Below, piece by piece: positions 24,960 through 34,885 of a stretch of DNA of 64,000 nt. The stretch lies in contig NC_079878.1 of the NCBI RefSeq assembly GCF_029227915.1, positions 10,478,001 through 10,542,000 of the forward strand. Direction: 5' to 3'. The translations under genes were made by a program, and so were the position numbers. How positions within the stretch are numbered: the stretch's first letter is position 1; every line of letters begins with the position of its first letter. Below the pieces are notes generated by a model. That model worked only from the letters and a program-made list of their open reading frames with translations. It did not search any database and had not been told where the DNA came from. Source of the stretch: Hydractinia symbiolongicarpus (taxonomy: Eukaryota > Cnidaria > Hydrozoa > Anthoathecata > Hydractiniidae).

Positions 24960-25830
24960 TCTCTATAATAATACCCGTTTTCTGTTCGTCTTTCCGCAAG
25001 AAAAGTGTCGTGCAACGCGTACACGAAATAGCGTGTAATTATTAATGACATATACTATATGACAATATATATTTGATCGTGATGTTAACCAATCATAATC
25101 GCGTTTTCAATTGTACTAAGGTTATGTAAACACGAAACAAACATACAGAAGAGCGAGGAAGTATTCAAGAAACAAACATTGCAGGAAGAAAATCTGATAT
25201 CGACACAGACAATTTTTTTCAACAAGCTTAAGAATTTCGTCAAAATTTTCTGCCGTTATTTTCAAGAAATTCTTAATCATTTTCCTCTTCTAAACGCAAT
25301 TAGCAGACCTAAGTCCCATAAAGATGGAGTTGTGATCGCCCACTCCACCCCGGCTTAACCCAATACTTTCTTTTCTTACTTCTTGACTTCTTTTGAGACA
25401 ATTATTACAGCACCAGCCCAAGTACTCGTCGCAAATGTTGATGACGAAAAAGAATGGGAAAGTAAAATTTGATGCGCAACATATAATCGTGTAACACCAT
25501 TGCATATGATGAGACAAGCAGGAGGTTTATATGATCATATATCATATGTCATATAAAATTTGATCGTGTATAAGCGGCTTCTAAAAGTTTAAACATCAAA
25601 AATATATATTCTTCTTTGATTTTTATCGGAAGAAAGACCACCTGTGCTTTCACTTTGCCAGGATGTGGTTATTAAGTTAAACAGGCAGGAATCAAATTTT
25701 AATGTTTTTTGACGGGCGAACGGGGTCGTCCGCCTTTAAATTACACGCTATGTCGTGAGCCCGCTGCACGACGTGTTTTTTGCAGACAGACAGATAGAAT
25801 ACAGCTATTATTATAGAGATACAATGACAT
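24960..25830. repeat. Segment bounded by inverted Helitron-like 5' ends
   Basis: The left end, TCTCTATAATAATACCCG, directly follows the previous unit. The right end, near 25830, is the same type of terminus on the minus strand (TCTCTATAATAATAGC read leftward). About 90 bp from each side share phrases such as CGTCGTGCA and TAGCGTGTAATT in opposite orientation. The 700 bp between has only short ORFs and two ATCATATG-rich patches. Confidence 0.4.
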
Positions 25831-26248
25831 CGCAAGAAACGGAATAGGTACGCGTTCTTAAATTATTTCTTTAAGAAACCTATAATAATTTGGTTGAAGA
25901 AACAAGAAGTAAATATTTCAAATTGGATGCAGATAATATTATATATTATTTATTTATATTTGAGATGTACTATAATTATACTTAACACAATAATAACAGT
26001 GTGTATTAATTAATATGATATAGCCCATTTACGATAAGATACATTCATATTAAATGCTTTAGCATACGGAAAGTTTCTCACTCTAAAAGTCAAACAAACG
26101 ATTCGTCCAGTATTTAAGTGCTATTTTATTAATTAATAAATATTTCATAACTTTAGTTTTTGTATTTAAGCAGTACAATGGCATTTTAACGAAACTGTTT
26201 CAGCTTGGATTTTTGAGAAAAAATAATTTTGTTTTGCTTTTTATTTAT
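25831..26248. other. AT-rich gap, 3' flank of the GPCR gene
   Basis: No coding signal. It presumably holds the GPCR 3' untranslated region, since that gene ends at 26249 on the minus strand. Confidence 0.4.
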
Positions 26249-27235
26249 TTATAATGAAGAGAGTGTTATGGTTATTGTTTCTGTGTCGGGTTCTCTCTTG
26301 AATAACTTGGCAATATATTTCTTGCAATCATGGGAAATCAACATGTAGATAAATGGATCCAATATGGAGTTCACAAAAGCCAAAGTAAAAAACACATACT
26401 CCACGTCCAGTGCATATTTCCAGCCATCCAGCGCACCGCTGGCTTTTATTAGTGCAAATGTAGATAAGGGTAGCCAGCAAGCCATAAAGGCACAGACAGA
26501 CAACACAGCAATTCGTAGAATTTTCCTTTCGTTATCTAACATTTTGTTTTTTTTCTGTTTTGATTTCTTCTCCTTTACCCAATTAGATGTTGATGGTTCC
26601 GATAGATTTGTCCAGGTTATGTCTGATTTGGCAAGTTTTCTTTTCTGCTCTCTTATTGATGCATATATGCTCCAATAGCAGTAACAAAAACCAAACGATA
26701 CCACGTACGTTGACAAGGGAAACAAAATGGTTTCAAATTTGTTATTTTCCTCTACTGTTAGAGTAAATTTCATGGCACAATAGTAACCAGTGACAAAAAC
26801 CAGAGCGACAAGCCAGATGCAGTAACAAATGTTAATGGCAATTCTCCTTGTGATCTTTCTGTAAAACAATGGCTTTCTCGCTGCAAGCATTCTTACAACT
26901 GTAAAAGTCATAAGATTTAAAACTGAGAGCAGCAATGACAACCTCAACATGAAGTTTTTAGTCACATGAAGGGATTCCAAAAGAACTTTATTTCCTTTGT
27001 ACTTTGTTTTTAAAAGAAATGCGAACACTTTAACCATGATGATCATAAATCCGACCATTATATCGGAGATGGATAAATTTAGAATAAACACCAAAGAAGG
27101 AGACAAGACTCTCTGCATATTAGTCTTGAACATCACTACAATCTCAAGTATGTTTAATATTATTATCAATGCTGCATTTACTGGACTGATGTAGGTAAAA
27201 ATAATAGCATTAAGCTTCATGTTGAAGCTGTGCAA
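26249..27235 (-). CDS. Class A (rhodopsin-like) G-protein-coupled receptor, 328 aa
   Basis: A single-exon receptor with seven hydrophobic segments. Landmarks: Asn28 in TM1 (LNILEIV), NLSISD with Asp58 in TM2, a DRY-position VRM (114-116) at the end of TM3, Trp141 in TM4, CWLP (253-256) in TM6 and NSILDPFIY (289-297) in TM7. The replaced Asp/Glu of DRY and the Asp in place of Asn in NPxxY are shared by many amine- and lipid-type receptors, but the missing DRY acid is unusual. A basic third intracellular loop (KEKKSKQKKNK) is present. Ligand is unknown; the intronless form is common in cnidarian GPCR expansions. A degenerate partial copy lies at 34677-34885. A 6-kb transposon sits 320 bp upstream of the start codon. 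Confidence 0.85.
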   Translation of the reverse strand: MHSFNMKLNAIIFTYISPVNAALIIILNILEIVVMFKTNMQRVLSPSLVFILNLSISDIMVGFMIIMVKVFAFLLKTKYKGNKVLLESLHVTKNFMLRLSLLLSVLNLMTFTVVRMLAARKPLFYRKITRRIAINICYCIWLVALVFVTGYYCAMKFTLTVEENNKFETILFPLSTYVVSFGFCYCYWSIYASIREQKRKLAKSDITWTNLSEPSTSNWVKEKKSKQKKNKMLDNERKILRIAVLSVCAFMACWLPLSTFALIKASGALDGWKYALDVEYVFFTLAFVNSILDPFIYMLISHDCKKYIAKLFKREPDTETITITLSSL

Positions 27236-27549
27236 CTTTATCTAAAGTTGCATTTAATACTTTTCCACTTCTCCTTTAACTATATTAATAACAATAATGT
27301 TTGAAAAATTTTTCTTAAATACTCTAATCAAATAACAAAAGATCGAAAATAGAATTTCAATTTAAAATATATAAACCGTTTTTTATTAGCTAATTTTCCT
27401 GTGAGAAACAGGTGATTCTTGAAGTCACGTTTTTCTTAGGAATGCATAGAGAAATAAAATGATTTGAGTAAAAAATGTATCTAAAACTAATGCAACGAGG
27501 GAGTTTAACTTTTGCAGGTGCGTGAAGCCGGTAAACAACGTAAAAAAGG

Positions 27550-27555
27550 CGTTGA
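27550..27555 (+). repeat. Target-site duplication, left copy (CGTTGA)
   Basis: The six bases directly before the left inverted repeat recur directly after the right one at 33606-33611. Confidence 0.8.
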
Positions 27556-28062
27556 TATGGAACGCCAAGGCTGCCTTATTCGATGATTTCATTCGGTCAT
27601 AAAACACTATTTGTCGCTAATTGTATTCGATTTTGTTAAAATTCATTCGATTTTGTAAAAATTCATTCGATTATGCGCTAAATTCATTCGATTATGCGCT
27701 AAGTTCATTCGATTATGCGCTGAATTCATTCGATTATGCGATGAATTCATTCGATTATGCGATGAATTCATTCGATTATGCGATGAATTCATTCGATTAT
27801 GCGCTGTTTGCATGTGATAAATTATTCGATGCGCTGAATTCATGCGCTAAATTATTCGATGCGCTGTTTGCATGCGCTAAATTATTCGATGCGCTGTTTG
27901 CATGCGCTAAATTATTCGATGCGCTGAATTCATGCGCTAAATTATTCGATGCGCTGTTTGCATGCGATAAATTATTCGATGCGCTGAATTCATGCGCTAA
28001 ATTATTCGATGCGCTGTTTGCATGCGATAAATTATTCGATAGTTTTGGCGCCTCAATCAAAA
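27556..28062 (+). repeat. Left terminal inverted repeat with tandem arrays
   Basis: After about 75 unique bases come units of about 21 bp built on TTCATTCGATTATGCGCTAA (around nine, the first two diverged), then eight 30-bp units built on ATTATTCGATGCGCTGTTTG. ATTCGAT occurs in almost every unit. The repeat closes with GGCGCCTCAATCAAAA. Regularly spaced copies of one core are what multiple transposase-binding sites would look like; that role is inferred. Confidence 0.85.
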
Positions 28063-28462
28063 TTAAAATTAAAAAATGGTAACCTCTGAATTTCTTAGAA
28101 AATTAACAATTTCGCGGGAACACTTTACCATAGTGTTACGATTAAGCGTCAGTCTAATCTTGCAAAGTACATCGAAAATTTCTGAAGAAACTACGGAACA
28201 TTTATTCTCCTATAATATAAGAAAATGAATACAAACGATAAGAGCTAAAATATAAAAAATATTCTCTCTGAATAAAACAAAAATTAAGTGTCCCTTTGGA
28301 AAGGGACACCGTAAACAAAACGAAGTTTACAAGTAAACAACTACCAATTATAAAATAAGTTTTGAATCAGTGAAAAGGTAACGAAAGAAAGCATAAATGT
28401 TTGCATTTAATCACAAGAGTTAAGTTCCTAATAGGCATAAATAATAAAACTGTCGACGACTT
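28063..28462. other. Non-coding left interior of the transposon
   Basis: The stretch between the left inverted repeat and the HECT stop codon. It holds a perfect palindrome, GTGTCCCTTTGGAAAGGGACAC, at 28288-28309, possibly an RNA hairpin in the ligase 3' region. No ORF was recognised. Confidence 0.5.
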
Positions 28463-31139
28463 TTAAATTTGTCCAAAAAATCGACTAGAAAAGGCTAAGT
28501 CATATAAACCGAACAGAGCGTTTTCGTCTGGAAGGGAAATAGCATTACTTTCCATTGGTAATTGCAATTGATTAATGCAAGTGTTACTTGTCGGAAGAAA
28601 TCGACCTTCTTCCATCACCGGAACAAATTTTATCGAAGGGGCCAGTGCAAATCCTAACAAAGGCTCTTCTTCACTTCCAGTGACAAACCTTAGTACATCG
28701 GGAAGCGAAACACCCGAACGTTTTCCACCTAAACAGTAACAAAAATAGAAAGTTTATATATAGATATTTCTTCCGCACATAATTTCTTCCCTTAAGGTAG
28801 CAGAAGCCAGCTTCCTTTGTGAAACTCTGCTCATACAAAATAAAAAATGTTTGGCTATTTAGTTTATAGAAAAGCGGAGCGAGCGCGTGGAAATTTAAAT
28901 TTGACACTTACCATGTGCTTGCCTCAAATATTTCATTAATGACGGATAAAGCTTTTTCTGCCTGTAATGTTCGTTTGACCCTTCAGCTGCCCATTTTGGC
29001 TGAAGCAAGTTGACCAGTTTTTTAAAAGTGAAAGTAGCATTAGGATTGGGTCGGAAAAGGTGTAGCATGATAGGAAAGGCTTCCACAATCTGAAAGCAAT
29101 GATAACTAATTATAATGATAAATAAACTCATTGAGTGTAGATGTAAATACAATGCTCAACAGATCTTTTCCTTATGTATTTACTTACCGTATTTCCTCTA
29201 TTAACGCCCCCTCTAATAAACCTTAAAATGCTGAATTTAGGTATTAGAAAACAGACGGATAAGAGGAAATACGGTATGTTAAGAGAAAGCTTTATGAGAA
29301 AAAGCTTCTTTTAGAGAAACATCCAAAAATATATAATACAAACTTGGAAAATTCCAAGATCCTTGAAAGCTCTTCGGAGTTCATTGAATTTGCCAGGTTC
29401 TTCGTTAAAAAATATTTTTTGCAGGTCATCTTCTTCCAAAAACTGTGGAAATGGACCATTCTGAAGCAAACTCAAGCCTAAAAAAATAAGAATAAACACT
29501 CATTTTCATAGAATATTTATCTTTTTAGATTTTTTTTTAGTTTTTAAGAAGCTCACAACAACAAGAAATGTTTTTGTGTTCCTTTTTTCAATTTCTCACA
29601 GTGGTATAACGCTGAGTGTAATTACGTACCAAAAACTATTCCAATATCATAATAATCACTTAAAGGAAACAAGTTTATTTCACAATCAAAGTATTTTTCT
29701 TTGATTTCTCTTATTATCTGTTGAAAAAACTCTTTTCTTGGCCCTCCATAATCTTCTGCCAACTAAAAATATAATAATATAAATGATAAATAATATAATA
29801 TAATGATTACACAAACATGTCTGGTAAAATAAACAAATTAACTGATGAACAAAAAAACAATCTTAATATTAAACATGAAGATAAAAATAATACTCTTTCC
29901 TACCTCACCATAAAACTGCACAGATAAACAAATCAACTTATTTTGCAGTTCCCGTATCTCTTCTAAACCAGTTTCAATAAGATTGGCCCGATCAACCATG
30001 ATAAAATTTGTTGGTCTGTCATCATGAACCGCAATATCAGTTATTTCTAAACTTCGACCTTGAACTAACTTCTGCTGCATATACCGTAATATCTCGACTG
30101 GTGAATTCACTTGATTATCAATGCAATAACTGATGATGTTGTTAATGTTTGCATTGAGATCAAATTCTTCGTTGTTATTAGCATTATCCTGCTTTTGATC
30201 TCTTGTTTCTGGAATGTACTCATAGCTTATTCGAAAAGCAGATTCAGTTTCAGTTATTTCATTGTTTTCCTCTTCATGGGTCACCTCATTTGATAACACA
30301 GGGGGTAATGCAACTTCTGAATCATCACTAGATTCATAGTATGGCATGCATAACTCAGTATGTTGTCTCAGTTCTTCGAGACAAAACTCCTCAAAACAAT
30401 TTAAACATTTTTCTTTGATAGAAGTTGTTACTGTACTTGCCTTTTGCAGAGGTATTACCGACAACGACTTTTGAATTGGACGTATATAAATCTTTCCTTG
30501 TCCTATGGTAGCTTTCAAAGATATGGAATTTAGTTTGCAATTCAAAGGTTCAAGGATCCTGCAATTTGGGATACATTTTAATAACTCAAACCCGCCACAA
30601 TGTTTTAAAGTTGGAAAACCTTCAGTTTCTCCATTCTCTTTGTTTTGTGCATCTGCCATTAATTTGGTGTAAACGTCAGTCTCATCATCATCAATATCAA
30701 AAGAAATCTTTTTTAAACCAAGGCCAGCATTATGTAGCACTTGCTTTTCTGAAGGTGTTGGTAATTTTGTTCTTGTTCTGTCAGCTAAGCAGACAAACTG
30801 GCCTGTCCAAGTTCTTTTCTTTGCTTTTTTTGATCTACCATTTGGTTTACTACTGCTGCTGCTTCTGCTGCAGTTTCCATTTGTCTGTCTTGCATATGGC
30901 GCGAATAGTGTTCTTCTCTCTTCTCTGATTCTACTGGACGGGCCTTCCCTACTATTAGAATTTTTTTGACGACACATGTCCTTAAGACGGATCCTGTCAC
31001 CCAACCTTTGCACTCCCAGACGTTTCAGATCCTCATCCGTAGCAGCCATAACAATATTGATATCCACCTTTTCTTCATTAAATCGGGGGAGAAGGTTTAA
31101 TAAACCTATGTCAGTAAGAATATTTTCGATAGAAGCCAT
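28463..31139 (-). CDS. Transposon-borne SAM-zinc finger-HECT E3 ubiquitin ligase, 648 aa, five exons
   Basis: Exons 31139-29904, 29762-29630, 29477-29344, 29089-28912 and 28728-28463 splice GT-AG with perfect phase continuity (1,947 nt). Residues 1-57 are a SAM domain (LGVQRLGDRIRLKDM near its end). Next come a Ser/Lys-rich linker and a finger CLNC...HTELC (Cys245, Cys248, His260, Cys264; C-x2-C-x11-H-x3-C), similar in spacing to ubiquitin-binding UBZ or C2HC fingers. An acidic linker leads to a HECT domain from about residue 380 to the end: VQFYGE joined to DYGGPRKEFF across the exon 1/2 junction, SLLQNGPFP, FVTGSEEEPLLGF, and LPTSNTC with catalytic Cys611. HECT enzymes take ubiquitin from an E2 onto this Cys and pass it to substrates. 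The domain resembles the short G2E3-type HECT. Transcribed in the same direction as the integrase, 540 bp downstream. Confidence 0.85.
29185..29276. repeat. 92-bp MITE inside an intron of the HECT gene
   Basis: It opens TACCGTATTTCCTCT and closes with the exact reverse complement. The interior has TTAACGCCCCCTCTAATAAA, a phrase echoed near 63440 (TAATAAACGCCCCTTTT). It sits in the third intron of the transposon ligase gene, so it was nested after the host element formed or was inherited with it. Confidence 0.7.
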
Positions 31140-31679
31140 GTATACTATTAGTTGTTGCTAAAGAAGAAAGACAGTATTATATGATAGTATCCCCATAGAA
31201 ATCTGTAATTTAAATAATAATATTTTTTGTTAAAGAAATATAGCTTTATGCATTTTAAAAAGAACTTTTCAATCATTTAAGATGCAATCAAATTACTTTA
31301 AGATACAGGGTGCCACAGGAAGAATTTGTTTGAACATAAAACTTACAACATATATAAAGGCTCTTATATATATACACCATGTTAATAACAAAAAAACAAT
31401 TCAAATCCAGTTAATATAGTTCTTCAACAAGAAGAAAAGTAAAGAAGAAAATAATATATATATATACTATTTACATGGATTATATATATGTAACATAGAC
31501 AACTTTCTGAGCCCTCAAAACAAAACAAATTCTGAACTTGGTTCTCAGTTCATAACTTAATTTTGATGAGTTAATTTTCCAGTTCACATTAAGCGAAGTG
31601 AGAATGTATCCAAAAAATTACTCATAAAAAATAAATCAATCAAAATACACCAAAATTCACAACTTTCAATGTCAGATTA
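31140..31679. other. Spacer between the two transposon genes
   Basis: AT-rich and without ORF. It should hold the integrase 3' end and the promoter of the HECT gene. TATATATA runs occur near 31365 and 31455, but no initiation signal can be fixed. Confidence 0.45.
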
Positions 31680-33047
31680 TTATTCTTGGATATATTTTTC
31701 TATTATATCCAGAGCCCGTAAATAGCTGTTAATTCCACTGTTCTCATGTTTAGAATCATCCGTTATAGTTTCTGAAAGCTCTTGAAAACAATTTTGACTT
31801 ATCTGCTGATGAAAAACAAAGATTGGTCTCTCATTCTCCTCAGGTTCTTCCTCTTCAGTGGATAAATAGCCTTCTACTCCATAAAGTTGATCAACCTCAT
31901 GAGGGGCAATACCCACAGGATTGGTCATCTGTCCAGAAACCCACAATCTGATGGGAGAAGAGTTGACTGTTCTCAATCGGTGAGTAGACCATGCTTGTCT
32001 CCACCATTCAAGCTTAGCAACAATTAGGGGCATATATATATAATGCAATGCAGACAAATGCAATCCATTTGTCGCATCTAAAATACCTTTGTCTTCCATA
32101 AAGTAAAACAGGTTATAGAAATAAGACAACACTCCACTAAAAATGTCTCTCCAAAGTCTTTCCACTCTTTGGTTGTGTGTACTTTTACCTGCTATCACAC
32201 TTCGCCTGTCAGTTCCACGCTTTTCTAGCATGTAATCTGCTACGAGAACATTTTCCTTCCCTTTGTCACACCTCAATCTGCTTGGAAGACCATATTCGCC
32301 GACTGCGAATTGAAAACATTGAAGAATAGTGTCCGATTTATTGTTATCGGTGCAAAATAAACCGACAGGTAACCGGCTAAACCCATCAACGATCCCAGTA
32401 GTTATAAAATACCAGCGCACCAATTTGTGGTTTGTGTCTATATGCCACAAGTGGTTTGGCCCTTGCACGTTATAGATTCGACGGTGCAGCCTCCTTTTGC
32501 TTCTAAACTGAATACCATCTTTATCAATTCTCTGCAAACTTTCTCTTAGCACTTGCCTTTGAATTCGTATCCCACGTTCCCTTAACAGTTCTCGTAACAT
32601 AACTTCGCCACAATTAGGAAACTCTTGAGTCACAGTGCTCAGAATTGAATCACACTCTTCATTAGACATTTCTGTAAAGTTATGCTTTTTAAGCCCATAC
32701 TCTTCCATTCTTCTATAAATTGTTCTTTCTGAAACGCATAAGATATTGCTGATCTCCGAAATAAGACAGCCGTCATTGAGTAGGTTTTGTAGGACTTCTT
32801 CAGGTATTAGGAATTTTGGAGCTCCTCCATTTTCCCACTTTAACTTTTGTGGTTTAATTCCACCAAAGCTGCAAAATTTTACCCTCAAGTTCATTATAAC
32901 TCCATTATCTGTTACACCTAAGCTTTCGAAATGCTTTAGAGAAAGCTTTGGTATCAAATCAGCGGTTATATTTTCTTCACTAAACTTCAAAATAAGGTGT
33001 TTCAATCCAAGTTTCTTTAATATAGCTCGTGTTCTTTCGTCAGCCAT
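31680..33047 (-). CDS. SAM domain-HTH-DDE integrase (transposase), 455 aa
   Basis: The start chosen is ATG at 33047, which opens directly into a SAM domain (residues 1-60, with LKHFESLGV). The open frame continues upstream to 33182 through the inverted repeat, giving 45 extra repeat-derived residues. After SAM comes a helix-turn-helix ([20 protein letters not shown], 95-114), then the integrase core with WHIDTNHKL (Asp204), [20 protein letters not shown] (Asp261) and [11 protein letters not shown] (Glu296). The DDE triad is complete, with 34 residues between the second Asp and Glu as in retroviral-type integrases. [17 protein letters not shown] follows, then an acidic tail. This catalytic type is common in transposon-derived proteins of cnidarians and fish. 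It should cut and join the element ends. The ATG lies 21 bases inside the right inverted repeat, so its promoter is probably in that repeat. Confidence 0.88.
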   Translation of the reverse strand: MADERTRAILKKLGLKHLILKFSEENITADLIPKLSLKHFESLGVTDNGVIMNLRVKFCSFGGIKPQKLKWENGGAPKFLIPEEVLQNLLNDGCLISEISNILCVSERTIYRRMEEYGLKKHNFTEMSNEECDSILSTVTQEFPNCGEVMLRELLRERGIRIQRQVLRESLQRIDKDGIQFRSKRRLHRRIYNVQGPNHLWHIDTNHKLVRWYFITTGIVDGFSRLPVGLFCTDNNKSDTILQCFQFAVGEYGLPSRLRCDKGKENVLVADYMLEKRGTDRRSVIAGKSTHNQRVERLWRDIFSGVLSYFYNLFYFMEDKGILDATNGLHLSALHYIYMPLIVAKLEWWRQAWSTHRLRTVNSSPIRLWVSGQMTNPVGIAPHEVDQLYGVEGYLSTEEEEPEENERPIFVFHQQISQNCFQELSETITDDSKHENSGINSYLRALDIIEKYIQE

Positions 33048-33068
33048 ATTAATTTTGTAATCCTTGAG

Positions 33069-33605
33069 TTTTGATTGAGGCGCCAAAACTATCGAATAAT
33101 TTATCGCATGCAAACAGCGCATCGAATAATTTAGCGCATGCAAACAGCGCATCGAATAATTTATCGCATGCAAACAGCGCATCGAATAATTTAGCGCATG
33201 AATTCAGCGCATCGAATAATTTATCGCATGCAAACAGCGCATCGAATAATTTAGCGCATGCAAACAGCGCATCGAATAATTTAGCGCATGCAAACAGCGC
33301 ATCGAATAATTTAGCGCATGAATTCAGCGCATCGAATAATTTATCACATGCAAACAGCGCATAATCGAATGAATTCATCGCATAATCGAATGAATTCATC
33401 GCATAATCGAATGAATTCATCGCATAATCGAATGAATTCAGCGCATAATCGAATGAACTTAGCGCATAATCGAATGAATTTAGCGCATAATCGAATGAAT
33501 TTTTACAAAATCGAATGAATTTTAACAAAATCGAATACAATTAGCGACAAATAGTGTTTTATGACCGAATGAAATCATCGAATAAGGCAGCCTTGGCGTT
33601 CCATA
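33069..33605 (-). repeat. Right terminal inverted repeat with tandem arrays
   Basis: Mirror of the left repeat: the same unique tip, the same 21-bp array, then nine instead of eight 30-bp units, which accounts for its 30 extra bases. The order of unit variants differs in the array interior, so units have been gained or shuffled by slippage or unequal exchange. It probably also supplies the integrase promoter. Confidence 0.85.
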
Positions 33606-33611
33606 CGTTGA
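33606..33611 (+). repeat. Target-site duplication, right copy (CGTTGA)
   Basis: Exact match to 27550-27555, abutting the right inverted repeat. Confidence 0.8.
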
Positions 33612-34676
33612 CCACAGTTATACAATATCCACATTTTTAACAATCCACTAAACCATCGTAAAGGTAAAAAATAGGTAAGGTTAGTGTGCAAAAATTGGAA
33701 CTGTTTAAATTTTGAACTAATTGATCTAAGAAAAACTGTTTACGAAGATTTACCGCACTTTAATAAATATGTAAGAAGTGGAAAAATTTTTTTCATTCTA
33801 ACTTTTCCTTTTCGACTATCATTTCCGATTAACCAGATCTTCTTAGATCTTAATTGGCAAATCCGTAACTGCGCGTGTCTTACATATAAGCATTCAAATA
33901 ATCGATTGTGGTGTTATATTAAAATTTGGTTGTTCTTTTGCAGTATAATATGTCCGAGACTACAGATTAATTAACGCACTGATGTGAACATCAATTGTTG
34001 TGTATATAAAAAAACAAACAACTTTAATCCGAACACATCTAGGAGTTATCTATCATAAAGAGCTGTTGAAGAATTTTAAGATGCTTTTGCTTTCTCCTTT
34101 AAACATTTATTTTTATTTACTTTCCCAACATTTTATGACGAACATTATATAATTGTTTACATGATTTACTTGTGAGGGATAAGCTGAGTTAAAACTTGGT
34201 TTATTTATGCAGATTAGGCATTAAATAGTGCAAAAATAATTCAAAAAAAGTTGTATTCGCATTATATTACATTATAGTCTATATAAAAAAGCTTATCGCT
34301 ACAAAAGCATCTGAGATTGCTCATTGGTCTCAGCACTTAATGACTGAGTTGCTAAGATTGAAAAAGTTTTTACACTATAATATTGAGATCAAATAACTTT
34401 TTTAACATCTGCACTGAAATCAAAAAACCAATTAAGCAACTTTTAGTATAACCATTATTCCAATTGTGTCCTTCTCCCGCCTCTGACTGCTACGACTCTT
34501 AAACATAGTTGACTGATAAAGAAAATTATTGTCTCTTTGTGCGGGCCTTTCTTCTTTTAGGACTTTAGCTAGAAGTCACTCCATCAAAGTAAGTTTACCC
34601 CATTTTTATGCTTTTTCATTTAAAGTAAGTCCAAAAGTATTAACCATTCAAATTTGGGCAAGTCATGCGCTCCAAT
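33612..34676. other. Intergenic between transposon and GPCR fragment
   Basis: By position this was joined to the GPCR upstream region before the transposon inserted, so it may contain displaced GPCR promoter sequence. Only short frames are visible. Confidence 0.4.
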
Positions 34677-34885
34677 TTACATCGAAGATAATGTTATTGT
34701 TATTGTCTCTCCTTCTGATTTTTTGTCAAATAATTTGGAAATGTATTTTTTACAATGATGGGAAATCACCATGTAGATAAATTGATTCAATATGGAGTTT
34801 AAAAAAGCCGAAGTAAAAAACACATACTCCACGTCTAGTGTGTTTCCACCCATCCAGCACACTTATTAATGCAAATGTAATCGCG
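34677..34885 (-). pseudogene. 3' fragment of a second GPCR copy, frameshifted
   Basis: Matches the end of the receptor at 26249-27235: DVEYVFFT, NSILNQFIYMVISHHCKKYI and the tail ETITITLSS. The shared stretch begins in the TM6/TM7 loop, where TGGATGGGTGG matches TGGATGGCTGG; the segment after it has lost bases, which breaks the frame before DVEYV. NPxxY is NQFIY here. The rest of the receptor upstream is missing or too decayed to see. A tandem duplicate that decayed is the simplest reading. Confidence 0.75.

Larger units (their letters stand above)
27556..33605. mobile_element. 6,050-bp DNA transposon encoding a SAM-DDE integrase and a SAM-HECT ubiquitin ligase
   Basis: Both ends read TATGGAACGCCAAGGCTGCC inward. 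The inverted repeats are 507 bp (left) and 537 bp (right) and agree at every base I compared outside a difference in tandem-unit number. CGTTGA is duplicated at the insertion site. Inside are two intact minus-strand genes: the integrase nearest the right end and the HECT ligase nearest the left. The DDE enzyme should act on the repeated ends. A 6-bp duplication with TAT...ATA ends recalls what I remember of IS3EU-type transposons, but I could not check that. Intact genes, flawless ends and an intact duplication suggest recent mobility. Confidence 0.88.

Noticed and set aside
27621-28082. 153-codon frame with FDAL/FDYA repeats in the left inverted repeat (and the 163-codon mirror at 33049-33540)
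   Set aside because: The 21- and 30-bp units are multiples of three and lack stops in several frames on both strands, so long frames arise automatically. No start context or function is evident.
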